DNA of 64,000 nt from Schizophyllum amplum. Its lineage: Eukaryota > Basidiomycota > Agaricomycetes > Agaricales > Schizophyllaceae. A model generated the notes under the pieces. The model worked only from the letters and a program-made list of their open reading frames with translations, was not told where the DNA came from and ran no database searches. Positions 35,301-48,365 of the stretch are shown piece after piece. The stretch covers positions 4,278,001 to 4,342,000 of the forward strand of contig VDMD01000001.1 in assembly GCA_007026445.1 (NCBI GenBank). The letters are read 5' to 3'. Position 1 is the first letter of the stretch. The number at the start of each line of letters is the position of its first letter. A program made the translations under genes and the position numbers.

Positions 35301-36292
35301 TGTGATCGGGGCATTTATGGGTTTCCCTTGCCTTGCCGGTATTGATTGCTGTTTGTCCGCCGGCGCCGTGAATGATGGGATCTCGCACGTGGTCGACGGT
35401 CGCCGCGCCCGCTTCGTCCCACCGCCACCCCCGCGACCCGCCGCCGCTTCCGCTTTTGCGCTGCCAGTATAGCACCTCTCGCATATCTCGCGTGTATCTT
35501 CGACAGCTCACTCTGCCGATGCGCAATGCGCTCAAGCGGCTAGCGTTCTGGCTGGGTGGGCACAGAATGCCGCTCGGGCACCGCCAGCGCGCTGCCGCCT
35601 GCGCGCTTCCGCTTGCGCGCCTCCAGCCCCCGCCAGTCCCGCCAGCGCTCGGCATCACACACCTCTGCAGCAATCTCTACGCTTCGCCATCCTCATCTAC
35701 CACTGTTGGGGGGGGGACGCCTGGCCGATAGGCCATCGTGCTCGAGGCCCTTGCGGGCTTTGCCTGGCGCGACACTGCCATCTAGATACCACCTGGGTGT
35801 ATCGAAGACCTTTAGTCAGCATCCCTTAGTGCCGGTGCGTCAGGGTGTATCCTCCGTCACGGTATATGTGCTGATCGTTGTTCCCACAGCCCATCTATCG
35901 TGTACACCATGCTTTCAAAGCTCAACCGTCCTCATGCATAGCTACACGTCACACACATTGTACTAGGGCACCTCCATAATGACAACCTATGACTACCCTC
36001 TCGCACCAGTCCAGTCCAGTGCAGCAGACAGCCCACGCGTAAAGTCGACATGACGTCATGTTCAGTTCTCTCAACGACTCTCGTCGGTTGACACTAAGTT
36101 TCCCCTTCATTGGCAAGCGGGGCAGTCATCACTACATAGCACGACATAGACACAGTAAACATAGTTACATTACAGCAGATGATAGATATAAGCAGCACAA
36201 TAGATCACTACAACGACCAAGGAAGGATGTACGGCAACGACTCAAGAAGACAAGGACACGAACGACTCAAGAGAACATGCACAACGCCCAGC

Positions 36293-39200
36293 TTACGCGG
36301 TGGCGCTGCGGAGAGCGGCCTGCGAGGGCTTCGGATTGTGGCGAAGCTGGCGAGGGGCGTCGGGGTTGACGACTATGGTGGTGACGGAGTCTGCCCGGTG
36401 TCGCTTGCGAGGGGCCGTGTTCTCGTCGGGGCCACCTGCACGACGCTTGGTATTGTGCGCTCCGCCTTTGCGAGTGGGCTTTGAGGTGGTGGCCGCGTTG
36501 TTGGCATCTGCCACGTAACCACCCTTGCGCGAGCGTTTCGACGGGGCTAAGGAACCTTCGTTGGACAAAGGCCGCTTCGACTTCGTCGGCAGGTTCATAT
36601 CTGCAAGCCCTTCGCCTCTGATGTAGAAGTTAGTACACTCCAGCCCACAAGGAATCAGAGGCAGCTTACCGTGCACGCTTCCGTGAGATCTTCTGGAAGT
36701 CCGGGGCAACCATGATGCCCTCCAAGACCTCGCGGAAGTCCTGAAGAGCAATCTCCCACTCGAGCCAGCGTTCAGGCTGCGAGACGCGCCTGTCTCCCTG
36801 ATTCACGCAGTCCCCCCACCAGAGCAGCGTGAGCACGAACTGTATGAGACCGTCCCTCCCGCAGCATTTGTCGAGGCCGTCCCAGTCTGCGAGACTCTTG
36901 ATGTCGCCGAGGACGTCGTCGACGGCACGGAGGTCGCCTGCAGGCGTAATGCGCACCGGCGGCTGCATAGCCTCCCACCAAACCATCCACTTCGACCTGA
37001 AGACGGCGCAGTCGCCGATGTCGACAATGTCGCTGTACGGCCTCTTCCGCTCGACCCAGTCGCGATAGACGGCCGGACGTATGCTCCCAGCTAGCGTCAG
37101 GCGCCCGTGGTTCAAGACAGGGAATCCCAACGCCCTCTCGTACGCGACGAACACGCTGATGGCCCGCGCGTACTCTGAGCCCCACTCGCGTCCCCGTGCA
37201 CACGCCTCAAGTGTACCAATGATATGGGTTGGGCACCCGACAGGGACCTTGGCCGACCACACTTCATTGTCGGATCCTAAAGCAACGTCCTCGGCGTATG
37301 CCTCATCGATAGACGACTTAGAGCCGATCATCAACTGGACACCGGCGTGCTTGAGGTTATCGTTGTTGAGGGGGCCATCAACATCGGAGTCCCCGAGGTC
37401 TGGCCTGGACTCGGGCGCTACAGCAGAGCCATCCACAGGAGGCTGCTCAACACCAGAGGGGCGCTCGTGTTGAGGGACGAGCGCACCCGAGACCAAGGGT
37501 ATGCCGTTTGAGGCGAGATCGTGCTCGCCGCTGGGAACGGGGAGGGGCATGTTGGTTGACGCTGTGCCCGAGTCCAAGGGTTTGCCGTCAGAGGCGAGAT
37601 CGCCGTCGCCGTGCTCGGCGATGGGAGCTGGGAGCTTGCCGGAGATCAAGGGCGCGGTATCGAAGTCCAAGGCTTTGGTGTCCGAGGCGGAACTGTCGCC
37701 GCCGCACTCGCCGCTGGGAACGGGAAGCTTGCCCGAGTCCGGGAGCCCGCCGTTCGACACCGCGCTCGAGCTCAAGGGCACGTCATTCGCGACGGGGTTG
37801 TCACCGCCGTGCTCGCCGTTCGAGTTGGGATCGTCACTGCTGTACTCGCCGTTCAAGACGGCACCGTCGACGCCCTGCTCGGCGCTGGGAACGGCGAGCT
37901 CGCATCTCGGGGGTGCGGTGTCGAAATCCAAGGCTTTGCTGTGGAAGGCGGGACCATCGCCGCCGTGCTCGCCACTGAGAACGGGGAGCTTGCTCGAGTC
38001 CGGGCGCATGTCGTTCAACGTCGCGCCCGAGCTCAACGGCACGTCATTCGCGACGGGCTTGTCGCCACCGTGCTCGCCGTTCGAGATGGGATCGTTCCCG
38101 CCGTGCTCGCTGTTCAAGACGGGACTGTGGATGCCGTGCTCGCCGTCCAAGACAGGACCGCCGAGGCCGTGCTCGCCATTCGAGACGGGACCGTCACCGC
38201 TGTGCTCGCCGTTCGAGATGCCGCCTTGCTCGCTGCTAGGAACGGGGGGCGTGCCCGAGATCAAGGGCGCGGCGTCGAAGTCCAAGGCTTTGCCGTTCGA
38301 GGCGGGAGCGTCGTCACCGTGCTCGCCGTTCCCAACGGTGAGCTTTTCCGTGTCCGAGGGCATGCCGTTCGAGGCGGGGATTGCCTGTTTGCTGCTGAGG
38401 TCCAACTCGTCCTCATCAGAGAAGAGATGGTAGACGTCAGGGACATCGAGAGGATCGGGAACTTGAGGGACATCGGGGTCCTCGGGGTCCTCGAGCAATT
38501 CAGGGCTGATAAGGCGATAGTCTCCGGCGCGTCGAAGACGGGTCAGAGGTTGGAGAGCGGGTGATTCTTCGCGTCCACTGAGAGACGGCGCAGGTGAATG
38601 TTCGCGTCCACTGGGAGACGGCGCGGGTGAATCTTCGCATCCACTGGGAGGCGACACTGGCGATTCTTCGCCCTTGAGAGGCGACGGCCCCTGACTGGAA
38701 GAAACCCTGGGCTGTCGATACGGGCTGCCTACAAGGGCACGCGCATCACATTCCTCCTGAGCTACAAATGATCAGCAACGTAAAGATAAACAGTGTTGAG
38801 TCAGACTTACTGTAGACGCTCTTCGCAAATTCGATGAAGATGCGTTCGATTTCTGAATAACCGTCCGGATCGGCCTCCGGGAAGATCGACGCGTTGTACC
38901 CGCGCGTCGTTCCAGCATGGGCGCTTTGCTGCGTGAGCGAGGGAAATAATCGGCAAGTGATTGTTGCACACCTTAAGACGCCTAGCTTCCCGCCGTCCGA
39001 GGGCATAGGACCGGTGAGAAACACCGACGCAGTCAAGCCGAGCTTGGTCGACAAGGCCTCCATGATGGGCTGGATGTACAAGGCCGCAGTTGCCAGCTCG
39101 CTACCGCAACGTCAGTGAGAGCAACAACCCACAAGCTAGCAACGTACCGGTCAAAATCCTCGGCGGTCACGAGGGCGTCAGACGCGTCCATGGCGTTCTT

Positions 39201-39955
39201 GAAGGCAGCCTTCTGCTTCTCCATCTCCTCCTCCTGCGCTTGCCGAACGAACTCCTTGAACGACTCCGGCTCCTTCTGCCAGCATTCTAGCGTGACCTTG
39301 TTGCGGATAGCAAGAGCAACAGGTCGCTTCTCCAGCGCGTCGATGCCAGCCGCCTCCCACGCGACGACCTTCGCATCCCACGCAGCGATCTCGGCGGCGA
39401 ACAAGGGATCGAAGATGGGCTTGATTCTCGTGAGGTAGCATATCTTTGAGTAGAATTGCGTGATCTGGAGTGGGACTGGCGGTTTGAGGCGCTGCTGGAC
39501 GTGCTCCTTGAAGATGGTAGGGAAGTCGGCCGCAGACCCCTTGATCTTGCTCTCCTGATTGCAGAACCACGCTTGAATTTTCTGGGAAGAGCGATCAGCA
39601 AGAGATGGAGAGCCAAGTAAGCAGTCATGCTCACCCCTCGGAGGCGCTTATTGTACAGCTGCCTCGCCTCGATCTCCGTATCCGACATTTCGGTGAAGTC
39701 AGAGACGGATGTGGCATCAGGCTCGGGGTCGGGAGTGTCTTCCGGTAGGTCGGTGCTGAGGTCGAAGCCAGGGCCGTACTTCAGCGTGAACGCGCTGAGG
39801 CAGTCGTCGTAGAACGCGCCCCGAGCTGTCGGCTTACACGCCTTCCACGCTGCCTGACGGCGTTGCAGGAATGCGAGCTTCGTGCCAGACGCCCACGACG
39901 TGACACCGGGCTTCTTCCTGCTGGGGTCGTCCTTGTCTTTCGTGCGTTTGGGCAT
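36293..39955 (-). CDS. Unknown cargo protein G3 with large acidic repeat domain
   Basis: Protein of 1137 aa, complement(join(36293..36617,36670..38761,38811..38923,38972..39100,39148..39581,39635..39955)). The N-terminus is basic (MPKRTKDKDDPSRKKPGV) and leads into WASGTKLAFLQRR and AFYDDCLSAFTLKYGPGFDL, then helices with KIQAWFCNQESKIKG and QITQFYSKI, and GKLGVLSAHAGTTRGYN. The middle ~330 residues are degenerate NGEHGGD-type repeats. Beyond them is a folded region with several conserved-looking Trp residues (YRDWVERKRPYSDIVDIGDC, FRSKWMVWWEAM, LTLLWWGDCVNQGDRR), and a Lys/Arg-rich tail. I recognise no enzyme or DNA-binding family, though the basic ends suggest a nuclear or DNA-associated protein. 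It lies inside the KDZ element. Confidence 0.65.
37500..38340 (-). repeat. Degenerate tandem repeats encoding NGEHGGD-like units
   Basis: GC-rich minisatellite-like array within exon 5 of the 36293-39955 gene. The basic unit encodes about 12 residues (variants of S-N-G-E-H-G-G-D-x-P-V). It is nested in a larger unit of roughly 90-100 residues that restarts at KALDF (D/N)-AP. The array explains long open frames on the opposite strand. Confidence 0.8.
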
Positions 39956-40605
39956 AGCGAGCAGAAAAGTCAAAAGGCGCGCAGATGGAAGTGCGAAGAG
40001 ATGCCAGGGCACGGATGAAGGCAAACGGAGGGAGGGCGGCCGGTCGTTATACAGGTCTAGGGACTTCGGGTGAGTTCACAGTTCGCCCGTTCTCTGAAAC
40101 GCTGCTCACCCCTGGGCTTCCCTCGTAGCCACTCGACGCAGAGAAGGAAAATGACCGCGGATATCGACACGGATGACTGGGGGTTAACCCTTCTTGTGGA
40201 TCCTTTGCCGAAGCTGGCGCATTATGGACCTTTGAGGCACAGGTCAGCACGTAGTCTTTCTGCAGATTGAGGCGAGCGCACCGCAGGCTACTATTCTTTG
40301 CCACATTTCCGCCGCTGCTCGAGCGGAACAGGGGCTACGCAGCAGCCCTGACCGACACAGTGTTTGATGACCTGACCGAACAGGTAAGCGTCACTTTCAG
40401 CACATACACAACAACGACCATCTTCAAAGCAAGATACATACGACAAACATGAAAGCAGATACAACAGTAGGCATATACATGGGACACCCGCAGCACGACC
40501 AAGAACTACAGGACAAGAGGACGAAGAACAAAGAACCAGACAAGGCGCCTACTTTTGGAAGGTGCCACGCGCGACAGCATTGCGAAGATTCTCGTACGTA
40601 ATGTA
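39956..40605. other. Gap between two minus-strand cargo genes
   Basis: About 650 bp; no supported feature apart from the presumed promoter of the 39955 start. Confidence 0.55.
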
Positions 40606-41768
40606 CTACTTGCAGACGCGCGCGTAAGCAATGCCGAGGCCTGTCTCGTTGGGGGCGAGACAGACGTTCCCATATCCCTCCAGGAGCTCCTTGGCGCACT
40701 CGCTGAGGGAGACGTTAGAAAAGCAACCCGGTAATGAGAATGAAGAAACTCACATGTTGTCCGTCATGATGACGAAGCGGGGGGCTCTCGCATACCAGAC
40801 CGGCTGCGACGCGGAGACAGGTGCATCGGCAGTATAACGGCCCGGCAGTAGGGAACCACCGAGATCATCAGCTGCTGCCATCCCGTGGGCGATGAGCGGT
40901 GTCTTGTCCTGGAAGGCAGAGAAGCCCGCGACGGCAACCGCAGCGTGGTCTGACGGCCTCTGGTGCGAAGGTTTCATGGTGGGAGAAGCGGACATCTCGT
41001 TGAAGACGTCGAAGCGGGTGGCGGACTTGGATGGCGCATAGGGTGTGCGGGGCGACAAGAGACGAGAGATGACCGGCGTCTCCCCATGGTTGAACGGGCT
41101 CCCGGGCACCAGAGCAGCAGCTGTGTCAAGAACAGACCTGCTATGGGCACGTAGAGGTGTGGGGCATGGCGAGTTGGCCGGCGTTGCCAAGTGGGGATTG
41201 ACAACGCAGCTGTTGACGGACTGAGGTATCTTAGCAAGAGCAGACTGTACAGGATGCAGTACACACCTTTTCCTTCAGCATGGAGGGAGGGCCTGCGTGG
41301 CCATGAATGCCCGTACGGCAGCCGACCTTCCAGGCTTCAAGGCACTCCAACCAGGAGGGTAGGTGAAGGACTGGGGGTTTGGGATCTAAGGAGCATGCGC
41401 CACGGCTGAAGTTCATGTCTTCCCTATTCGAGATCGAGTCAGCCAGCGCAAGATGGACACACGGATACTCACTCGGACGTGTAGACTCCACCGGAATGCA
41501 GCCTGTGCGCAAGAACGACGTAGAACTTGTCGAACTTCGCCTCGTATCGAACATCGCAGCCGTCAACTTTGTGCGCATCATTGGGGTAGAAGGGAGGCAC
41601 GCAATAGCCTTCGCCGGCGCTCATGCTGTAGTCGAAGGCAAGCGCAATTTTGTCGAAGTCCGGGTCGACCACGTCCACGTCCGAGTCGTCCTCCTCAACA
41701 AAGGCAGCATCGGTTTTGGTAGGACTGGTGGCGCATGAGAGCGCGGCCTTAGCCTTGGGGTCAAGCAT
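40606..41768 (-). CDS. Unknown cargo protein G4
   Basis: Protein of 338 aa, complement(join(40606..40702,40754..41220,41267..41423,41473..41768)). The N-terminal part is acidic (EEDDSDVDVVDPDFDK) and contains YEAKFDKFYVVLAHRLHSGGVYTSE followed by PSWLECLEAWKVGCRTGIHG. That KFYVV...G.Y.SW.EC...V.G pattern resembles, weakly, the RNase H1 N-terminal hybrid-binding (viroplasmin-like) domain. A second half-copy may lie at the C-terminus: WYARAPRFVIMTDNIEC followed by LEGYGN. Between them is a Ser/Pro-rich linker with several S/T-P sites. The domain idea is a guess. It sits inside the KDZ element, tandem with the larger cargo gene. Confidence 0.6.
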
Positions 41769-42935
41769 TGCAGATGGGAAGGGGAATATGGGAAGACTGT
41801 GATGACCGGAGGGAACAGAAAGCGAACGCTTAGGCACGTGCGCCTGCACGAAAAGGGAATATGCTTGGACATGCCACGTCACAGCACGCGCGATGCAAAC
41901 GCCTAAGTGCAGTGGTCAAAGCGGTCACTTGCAGAGTCTCTTCTCTCCTCGCAGCTGGTATTCAACGTATTTGACCTCGATATCATTGTAAACCTATCTC
42001 TCCCATGTACTCATACATGATCTGAACTTCACTGAACGGCCGATCACTCGTCACACATTTGAATACGGTCGTCAATTTACATGCGCGTCTTCAGCATTCA
42101 GAGCGCAACTTCAACGAAGTTCGACTCGAACCAATGTCATTTGCAACACCTATATTGGCCGTGGCATATCGGCAACTACGGGATCTGTACCTCTATGCTG
42201 TAGGTATATAATGAGCTTGTTCTCAGCGCTCAAGACGCATTCTGTCTCTTTCTAGAGCATGAGCGAGGCCACTTTTTCTATGTTCGAAAAATAAGAACAT
42301 TGATTCATGCCGTTTTGCATCCCGATTCCGATTCTCATATGTTCAGCGGCGTGTTTGGGCTGCTAAAACACGGCATTCAAAGGCGTAGTGCTACATGAAT
42401 CAGCTTTCAAGTCGGCTGATGGCTATGTTGTACCCGCTATTGAAGAACAGTATATCCATCGGACAGCCTATAGATGTACAAGTGAGCTATCCTACTGGTC
42501 TAGTACAGAATAATCAGCTTAGACTTGGTCGTTGCCGCCTCTGATCTGGAGATATGCTGGTTAAATCAGCTGCCCGTGCTTTGCTTTACAGAGAGCGCTG
42601 ATGTTGTTCGGAAACCACAAAAACTCCCGAGAATCACGGGATGGGACCAATCATCTATCCCAAATATTCTTTACTGGTGGGAGTCTCATGAACAAGGGCA
42701 ATCTAGAGACAATGTCTGCGAGCCTGAGCTGAAGTCACATGATTGTTCAACTCCCTTTTTGGGCAACGATCTGGATCGCCCTTGAATCGCACCTCTTCTC
42801 CACCCGTCATCCTGCGCCTCGGGCTTCACCATGTCCTCCGCGCTTCTTCTCCGCCCTTTATGCCCAGGTGTCTCATCTCCTCCTACATAAAGGCGTCGCC
42901 CCCAAAAACTTCTTCCCATCTGTCCTCTGCTCGCT
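41769..42935. other. Intergenic inside the KDZ element
   Basis: About 1.17 kb, clearly richer in A+T than its surroundings, between divergent cargo genes. No coding frame or repeat recognised; it may hold both promoters. Confidence 0.6.
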
Positions 42936-44255
42936 ATGGCTCCTCCTGTATCTGTCGCGCACGTCGAAGCCAACCTTGCCGTGCTTACTTGCGCCAAGTC
43001 TCCTGCGACTCTCAAGAGCGACTTCGAGTGCGTTGTGCTGCTCTCAGTGCCCAGCCTACTTCTGACACGCGCGTCGTAGCATCGACCTGCAGATACAGGC
43101 GCATGTCCACTCGCAGGAGCTCGTCGACATCACTCCAGTACCAGCCTGGAAGCGTACTGCGGAAGAGCGCTTGATGAGCGAGGACGACGCAAGGTGCGGC
43201 GCACAGCTTCCTTACTTTCTTGCTGTGCTCATGCTTATTCAGAGGCTATCGTATGAGTCGTAACCTGCCGAACTACATGGGCATGCCATGGATCGTCGCG
43301 CATGGCCGTACTCTTCGGACCCACGTCGAATACCGCTCCATCCTCGACCCCAGCCTTCTTGATCCTCCTTCGAACATACGCATCCAGCGTGCGCCCCCAC
43401 GGGTCGGCATACCGTGGCACTTCGGACCTCCGAGGGGCGGCAACTGCGCGCGTCAGCTCGGGAAATCGACTGTCCTCAACGCGTTCGCCGATGCCGTTGC
43501 TCTTGGACAGGTCGACATTCTTGAGTGCGCGGCACAGTCTCCGCTGGTGCTGCAGCCCGGCCAGTGAGTCCCTACACTTAGGGGCCTATGCCGTTGCTGA
43601 TAATCTGTCCAGGGAATACAGCTTTGACGAGCTCTTTGACAAAAACGACTTCCCTTACGAGCAGGTCGATGGGCGCTGCTGTCTGGCGCATTACGACAAG
43701 CATGAGGAGCGGCGCAAGAGATCGCGCGGCAAGATCACCAACTACGTCAAGAGGTACAAGGCCCGCTTCTTCCGTAGACGGCAGGCTTCCCTGAAGATCA
43801 AGCCCCGGCTGAAGAAGTTGAGCCGCAAGTCGTCAACGGCGTGCGTTGTTGGTGGTGCGTTGTCCAGTCCATCGCGTGCGAGCGCTTCTGGGTCGATGTC
43901 ATCTCTGGACGTCGTTGCGGATGGGATGGATGCGCCGGCCTCGAGCCCGTCGAGTGCGAGCACCTCCGAGTCGGTGGCCCCTCTGGACCTCGCTGCGGAT
44001 GCGGTGGATGCGCCGGCCTCGAGCGGATGGGGGCTGCCCGTAGCCGAGTGGGAGGTGACCTCGACGAGTGGATGGTCGCACACTACGAACGGGTGGGAGT
44101 CGCCCTCGACGGGGACGTGGGGATTGTCCTGGGGGTCTTCTTCGGTGGAGTCTGGCTGGGAGCCACCTTTTGGTGGATGGTGGGGCGAGGACACGTCGGT
44201 CGCCGGCAACATGCAGGACTCCGAGGGCGCGTCCGGCTCTGGCTCGCATGTTTGA
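42936..44255 (+). CDS. Unknown cargo protein G5, basic centre and Trp/Gly/Ser tail
   Basis: Protein of 389 aa, join(42936..43027,43080..43193,43243..43563,43613..44255). No family recognised. The N-terminal half appears folded (HVHSQELVDITPVPAWKRT, NLPNYMGMPWIVAHGR, EYSFDELFDKNDFPYEQVDG with two adjacent cysteines and CLAHYDKHEERRKRSRGK). A strongly basic segment follows (KRYKARFFRRRQASLKIKPR), a likely nuclear localisation or nucleic-acid-binding patch. The last ~120 residues are two Ser/Ala-rich repeats (ASSPSSASTSES and relatives) and a Trp-Gly-rich tail (SGWSHTTNGWESPSTGTWG). It lies just upstream of the KDZ transposase on the same strand. Confidence 0.6.
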
Positions 44256-44565
44256 TACCGTGTTGTCATTGTACTCCATCTTGGACTGTACTTTATCTTG
44301 ATCTCAGACCTGTACTTATCTTGGACTCGATCACTCGCTGTTTACTCTGTATACCATTTTATATAATTTTGAGCTGGTGCCACATCACACGTGAATGAGA
44401 TCCTGCAAGATTTTAGCCCATTGAATGAATGCCTCTGCTGTGGCTTGTCTACGAGTTCCCGAAGGAAAGTCAACATGTGTGCAAATATTTGGTGCGATCA
44501 CGTGGTACGCGTGCAAGCATGACCGTCGTGTTGCCGTCGCGTACGTCTCCTGAACCTCGATCACT

Positions 44566-47500
44566 ATGCAGAATGGTGCCAGTCACAAACGCAAGTCCGA
44601 TGGCCTGCCCTCCCTCTATCGTTCGCAGCCCCACCGGGGAACATACGTCACAGTCTCTACAGACCTACAACGCCTACACATGGAATCCCATCGGCTCGCC
44701 TCCTCCGCTCAAGCGTCCACCTCTGCGCTTCCACCGTTACAGATGCCTGTCCTCATTGACCCTGAGAATGATCTTGACCTTGCTCGCGGGGACCTTTTCT
44801 TCCAGTCCTATAACGAGAACACGGAGAACAATGTCATTGTCTGTGATGTTCCCGCTGCTCGCAGTCGCTATCAGGTGCGTAGCTGTTCGGATTTATCTAT
44901 CAGAAGGAGTTACTCATGAGCCAGCAGGACGACCCTGTCGGGCATTTCCTCCCTCTACGGTCCGAATACCTTGACGAGGTCATGCGGTGGGAGTCGCGCG
45001 GTCATCGCCATTATGCCGCGCAGTGCAGAGGATGCGGAAGCGCAGACGCCCATTTCCGATGTCGAGACGAATGTATCGGTCGATGGATGTTCTGCCAAGC
45101 CTGCATAGTTGCCCAGCACCGATATACGCCGCTGCACTGGATTGAGGTGCGTGAACGTAAACTTAAACCTGCGAAGGCGCTGATTTATCCATCAGGAGTG
45201 GCTAGACGAGCGATCGCGCTTCCGGCGGACATGCCTCAAGAGTCTCGGGCTTCGCATTCAGCTTGTACATCCCCCGGGCGACCCGTGCGATCTCCCCTCA
45301 CAAGCGCACAAAGATTTCACCGTCATTCATTCGAACGGCGTCCATCAAGTCACCGTCGACTTCTGCCGCTGCGCACGCGGGAGAGACATCTTACCCCGTC
45401 AGCAGCTCATGCGCAACGGGTGGTGGCCAGCAAGCGTCGCAAGTCCGCAGACGTGCGCGACGATTACCTGTCTTCGGCAGTTTCACAAGATCAACACCCT
45501 CAGCAAGGTCGCCGTCTACGAGTACTACCGGGCTCTTCAACAACTGACAGATAATACGGGCCCTGGTCTTGTCATCGTATGTTCTTTGCTTGATCATCAT
45601 GTCCGTGAATCTCATCCCTTTCAGGATAAGCGACGCGTGTTCATGTTCATCATCACGCAATACCGCCATATCCAGTTGCTGAAGCGTGGTGGTCGAGGCC
45701 ACGTCGTCAATGGGGTCGCGACAACGCAGCACGGTCAGCTGGCTTTGCGTTGCCCCGCATGCCCGCATCCGGGACGTAATCTTCCTACCGACTGGGCGTC
45801 GGTTCCCGCTGCCGATAGGTGAGCACATTCATGTTTCGGTCCTATACTAGCTGACCCGCTTGTATCAGCTTTCTATATCGCCTCTTCGTTGCGCAAGATG
45901 CAAATTTTCGCCTTGTCAACGCCGCAAAATCAAGTTACCTCAAGGACCCGCCAATGGGCGATGGTTGGGCTTATTTCGTGGCCCATCCGCAGTACATGAA
46001 GTACATCAAGGAGTTTACCGATGAGTCTGACGTGTGTTCCACTACACTATCGCTTCTGCGCGGTACTCATGAGATTGCAGATATCGACATGTTCGGGTTT
46101 TGCCGCAATATTCCTCGCAAACCTGAAGCGTGTTCTCGGTCTACGCACGACCGGAGTGGCAGCTGTATGCTGCTCCCGTCACAACATGATACGGCCAAAC
46201 GGTGTTGGTGACCTACAGAAGGGCGAGAGGTACGCCCATAGTCAGCCGCCGTCGATATCGAACTGTACCTGACGCGTTTCTGCAGATTTGCCAACATGAC
46301 ATACGTCCTGGCGTCTTCCCTGAAGTCGGCTGGAGTTCAAGAAGTACTACACTCATACGACGTCGCCTGCATCTTCAGCGTCAACTTGTGGACTCGTAAC
46401 GCGACATTACCGGCCGACCTGCGCATTGATATCGAGCCCGACAAGTTCATCACACGTGTGCCCAAGTTTCACTTGCCTGCACACAAGCCTGTCTGCCAGG
46501 CACCACAGGCCCTCGGATTGACGGGCGGCGCGGGCATGACGCACGGAGAGACGGTCGAGCAGAATTGGTTCATGATGAATAAAGCCGCTGCTCAGACGAA
46601 GCCGATGGGCCCCGGCAACCGTCAGGGGACTCTTGATGATATGTTTGGCTGCTACAACAAGACGTGCAAGGATGCACTCGGTAAGCTCTCGGTTCATTAC
46701 TCTTCTTTGACATGTGAGCTGATGATCTATGCAGAGTACATGCTGCCGAAGCGCATGGACAAGGCCGTCAAGGGCTACGCGGTCTCGTACCCCGAGTTCT
46801 CGCAGCTCGACGCGGGTATCATATCTCATGATCCCGCGATCGTCGAGAAGTGGCTCACCGATGAGCGCGACTGGCAAGCGGACAAGTCGAAGCCCTGTCC
46901 ATACGAGTATCTTACACAACGTACGTCAATCCTGCTGCTAAGGCTGTCTTTTGCCTTACGTTTTATAGATAAATCGATCAAGCAAGTCGAACTGGAGCTG
47001 GAGCTCGAGGAGCAGGAAGCAACCGCGAACGGCACGGCGATACTCCACGAGTGCACCCCGAGCTCAATGATCAAGCTTGGATTTGACATCCAGCACTCGC
47101 AGTAAGTAGCATTCACTCGTCTAGCGGCGTATCCTTGGTACTGTTGCTGATGTACATGTCTTGTAGGCGGCTGCTATCGATCGACAAACTATCGCAGAAG
47201 AACCCCACACCCGCCCAACAAGTCGAGCTACTGAAGCGTGGTCGCGCCCTCAAGAAGCGTATAGCAGCGTACCGCAAGAAACAGCGCATCTATATGCCCG
47301 GGCTAGCCTCCCACCTAGAGGCCACGGGTCGCACCCTTGCCGACGCGAGTACCGACGCCGAGGACATCAAGTTGTTGCTGCCGTCGGAGCTGGAGACAGC
47401 CCAGGTTCGTGCCGTCGTATGCGCGCCTGGGCTGGCCCATATAGAGGAACGCTTTCGCGAGGGCGAGGGCTACGAATCCCTTGAGGACCTGCGCCGTGCG

Positions 47501-48365
47501 TTGAGAGCACGCACCGTTACCAACACTTTCCGCACCACGCAAGTCCGCGGCATAACACTGGCGACTCGCGCTAGAACCGCTTTCGACAAGATCTCGAAGC
47601 GTGTCCATACGGCGAAGCTACGGTACCGGTACTCCCGCAACGCTTTGCTTCGCCTCCGTGGCCACGGTACCTGGGAACTCACGCTCAGAGTTCTTGACGA
47701 CGACAGTGTCCGCGCACTGAACGAGCGCGCCATGACGGCGGAAGAGAAAGCGGACCGCGCCCGGGCTCGCGAAATCTCAGAGGTCGACTTCGCGTCGGAG
47801 GGCGGAGTGTTCATGGCCGGGACCATTGCGCGCGGGGAGAGCTCAAGGACTCTGTCCTGGATCTGGTACTCCGTCTCTCAGAGCGCGAATCTGACGGATC
47901 CTGCACAGAATGAAGGTACGTGTTCTACAAGTCTCGCATATGACTACAGCAACTGATCTTTGACCTCCAGCCCTTCGTGTGGAATACCTGAAGTCGCGCG
48001 CTCGTCGGGATCGCCACCGGGAGGAGATTCGTCTGCTCGAGGAAGAGATGCGGCGCACTATTGCGTCCTCTTTGACCGACGCGGTGGAGTGGGAAGAGCG
48101 AGCTTCAGCACGCGATGCTCAAGACGACGAGCTCGCAGAAGGGCTGTGCTCATATGCACGGGAGCAAGCAGATGCGGCGCGCGTCAATGCCGAGCGTTAC
48201 AGCAACAAGTGGCAAGCAGTCCGTGCCCGTGGGCAAGCCGCTCTGCTGCATGACTTCAGCGGCGTGCAGGCCGCTCCGGACCCAGATGCGCTTCGCGAGC
48301 TGGAGGAGCTTGAGGATGCTGTGGACGACGCCGATGAGGAGATGGACGACTTGCCTTCGGCTTGA
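44566..48365 (+). CDS. KDZ transposase with CxC2 cysteine cluster
   Basis: DNA transposase of 1091 aa, join(44566..44874,44925..45146,45196..45576,45625..45818,45869..46031,46081..46229,46286..46680,46735..46920,46969..47101,47167..47915,47971..48365). Every junction keeps the frame, so it looks intact. The N-terminal CxC2 domain includes CRGCGSADAHFRC, FCQACIVAQHRYTPLHWIE, QVTVDFCRC and LRCPACPHPG. The KDZ catalytic region follows: DANFRLVNAAKSS, KDPPMGDGWAYF, STCSGFAA, VLHSYDVACIF, PKFHLPAHKPVCQ, MTHGETVEQNW and GTLDDMFGCYN. The C-terminal third is a long charged helix (LEEEMRRTIASSL, EELEDAVDDADEEMDD). It mobilises the element in which it sits. The usual TDGE motif reads THGE here. Confidence 0.92.

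Noticed and set aside
37501..38564. Two long plus-strand frames (about 310 aa each) opposite the repeat gene
   Set aside because: They are Ser/Pro- or Val/Ala-repetitive mirror images of the NGEHGGD array; the minus-strand frame continues into non-repetitive, domain-like sequence while these do not.
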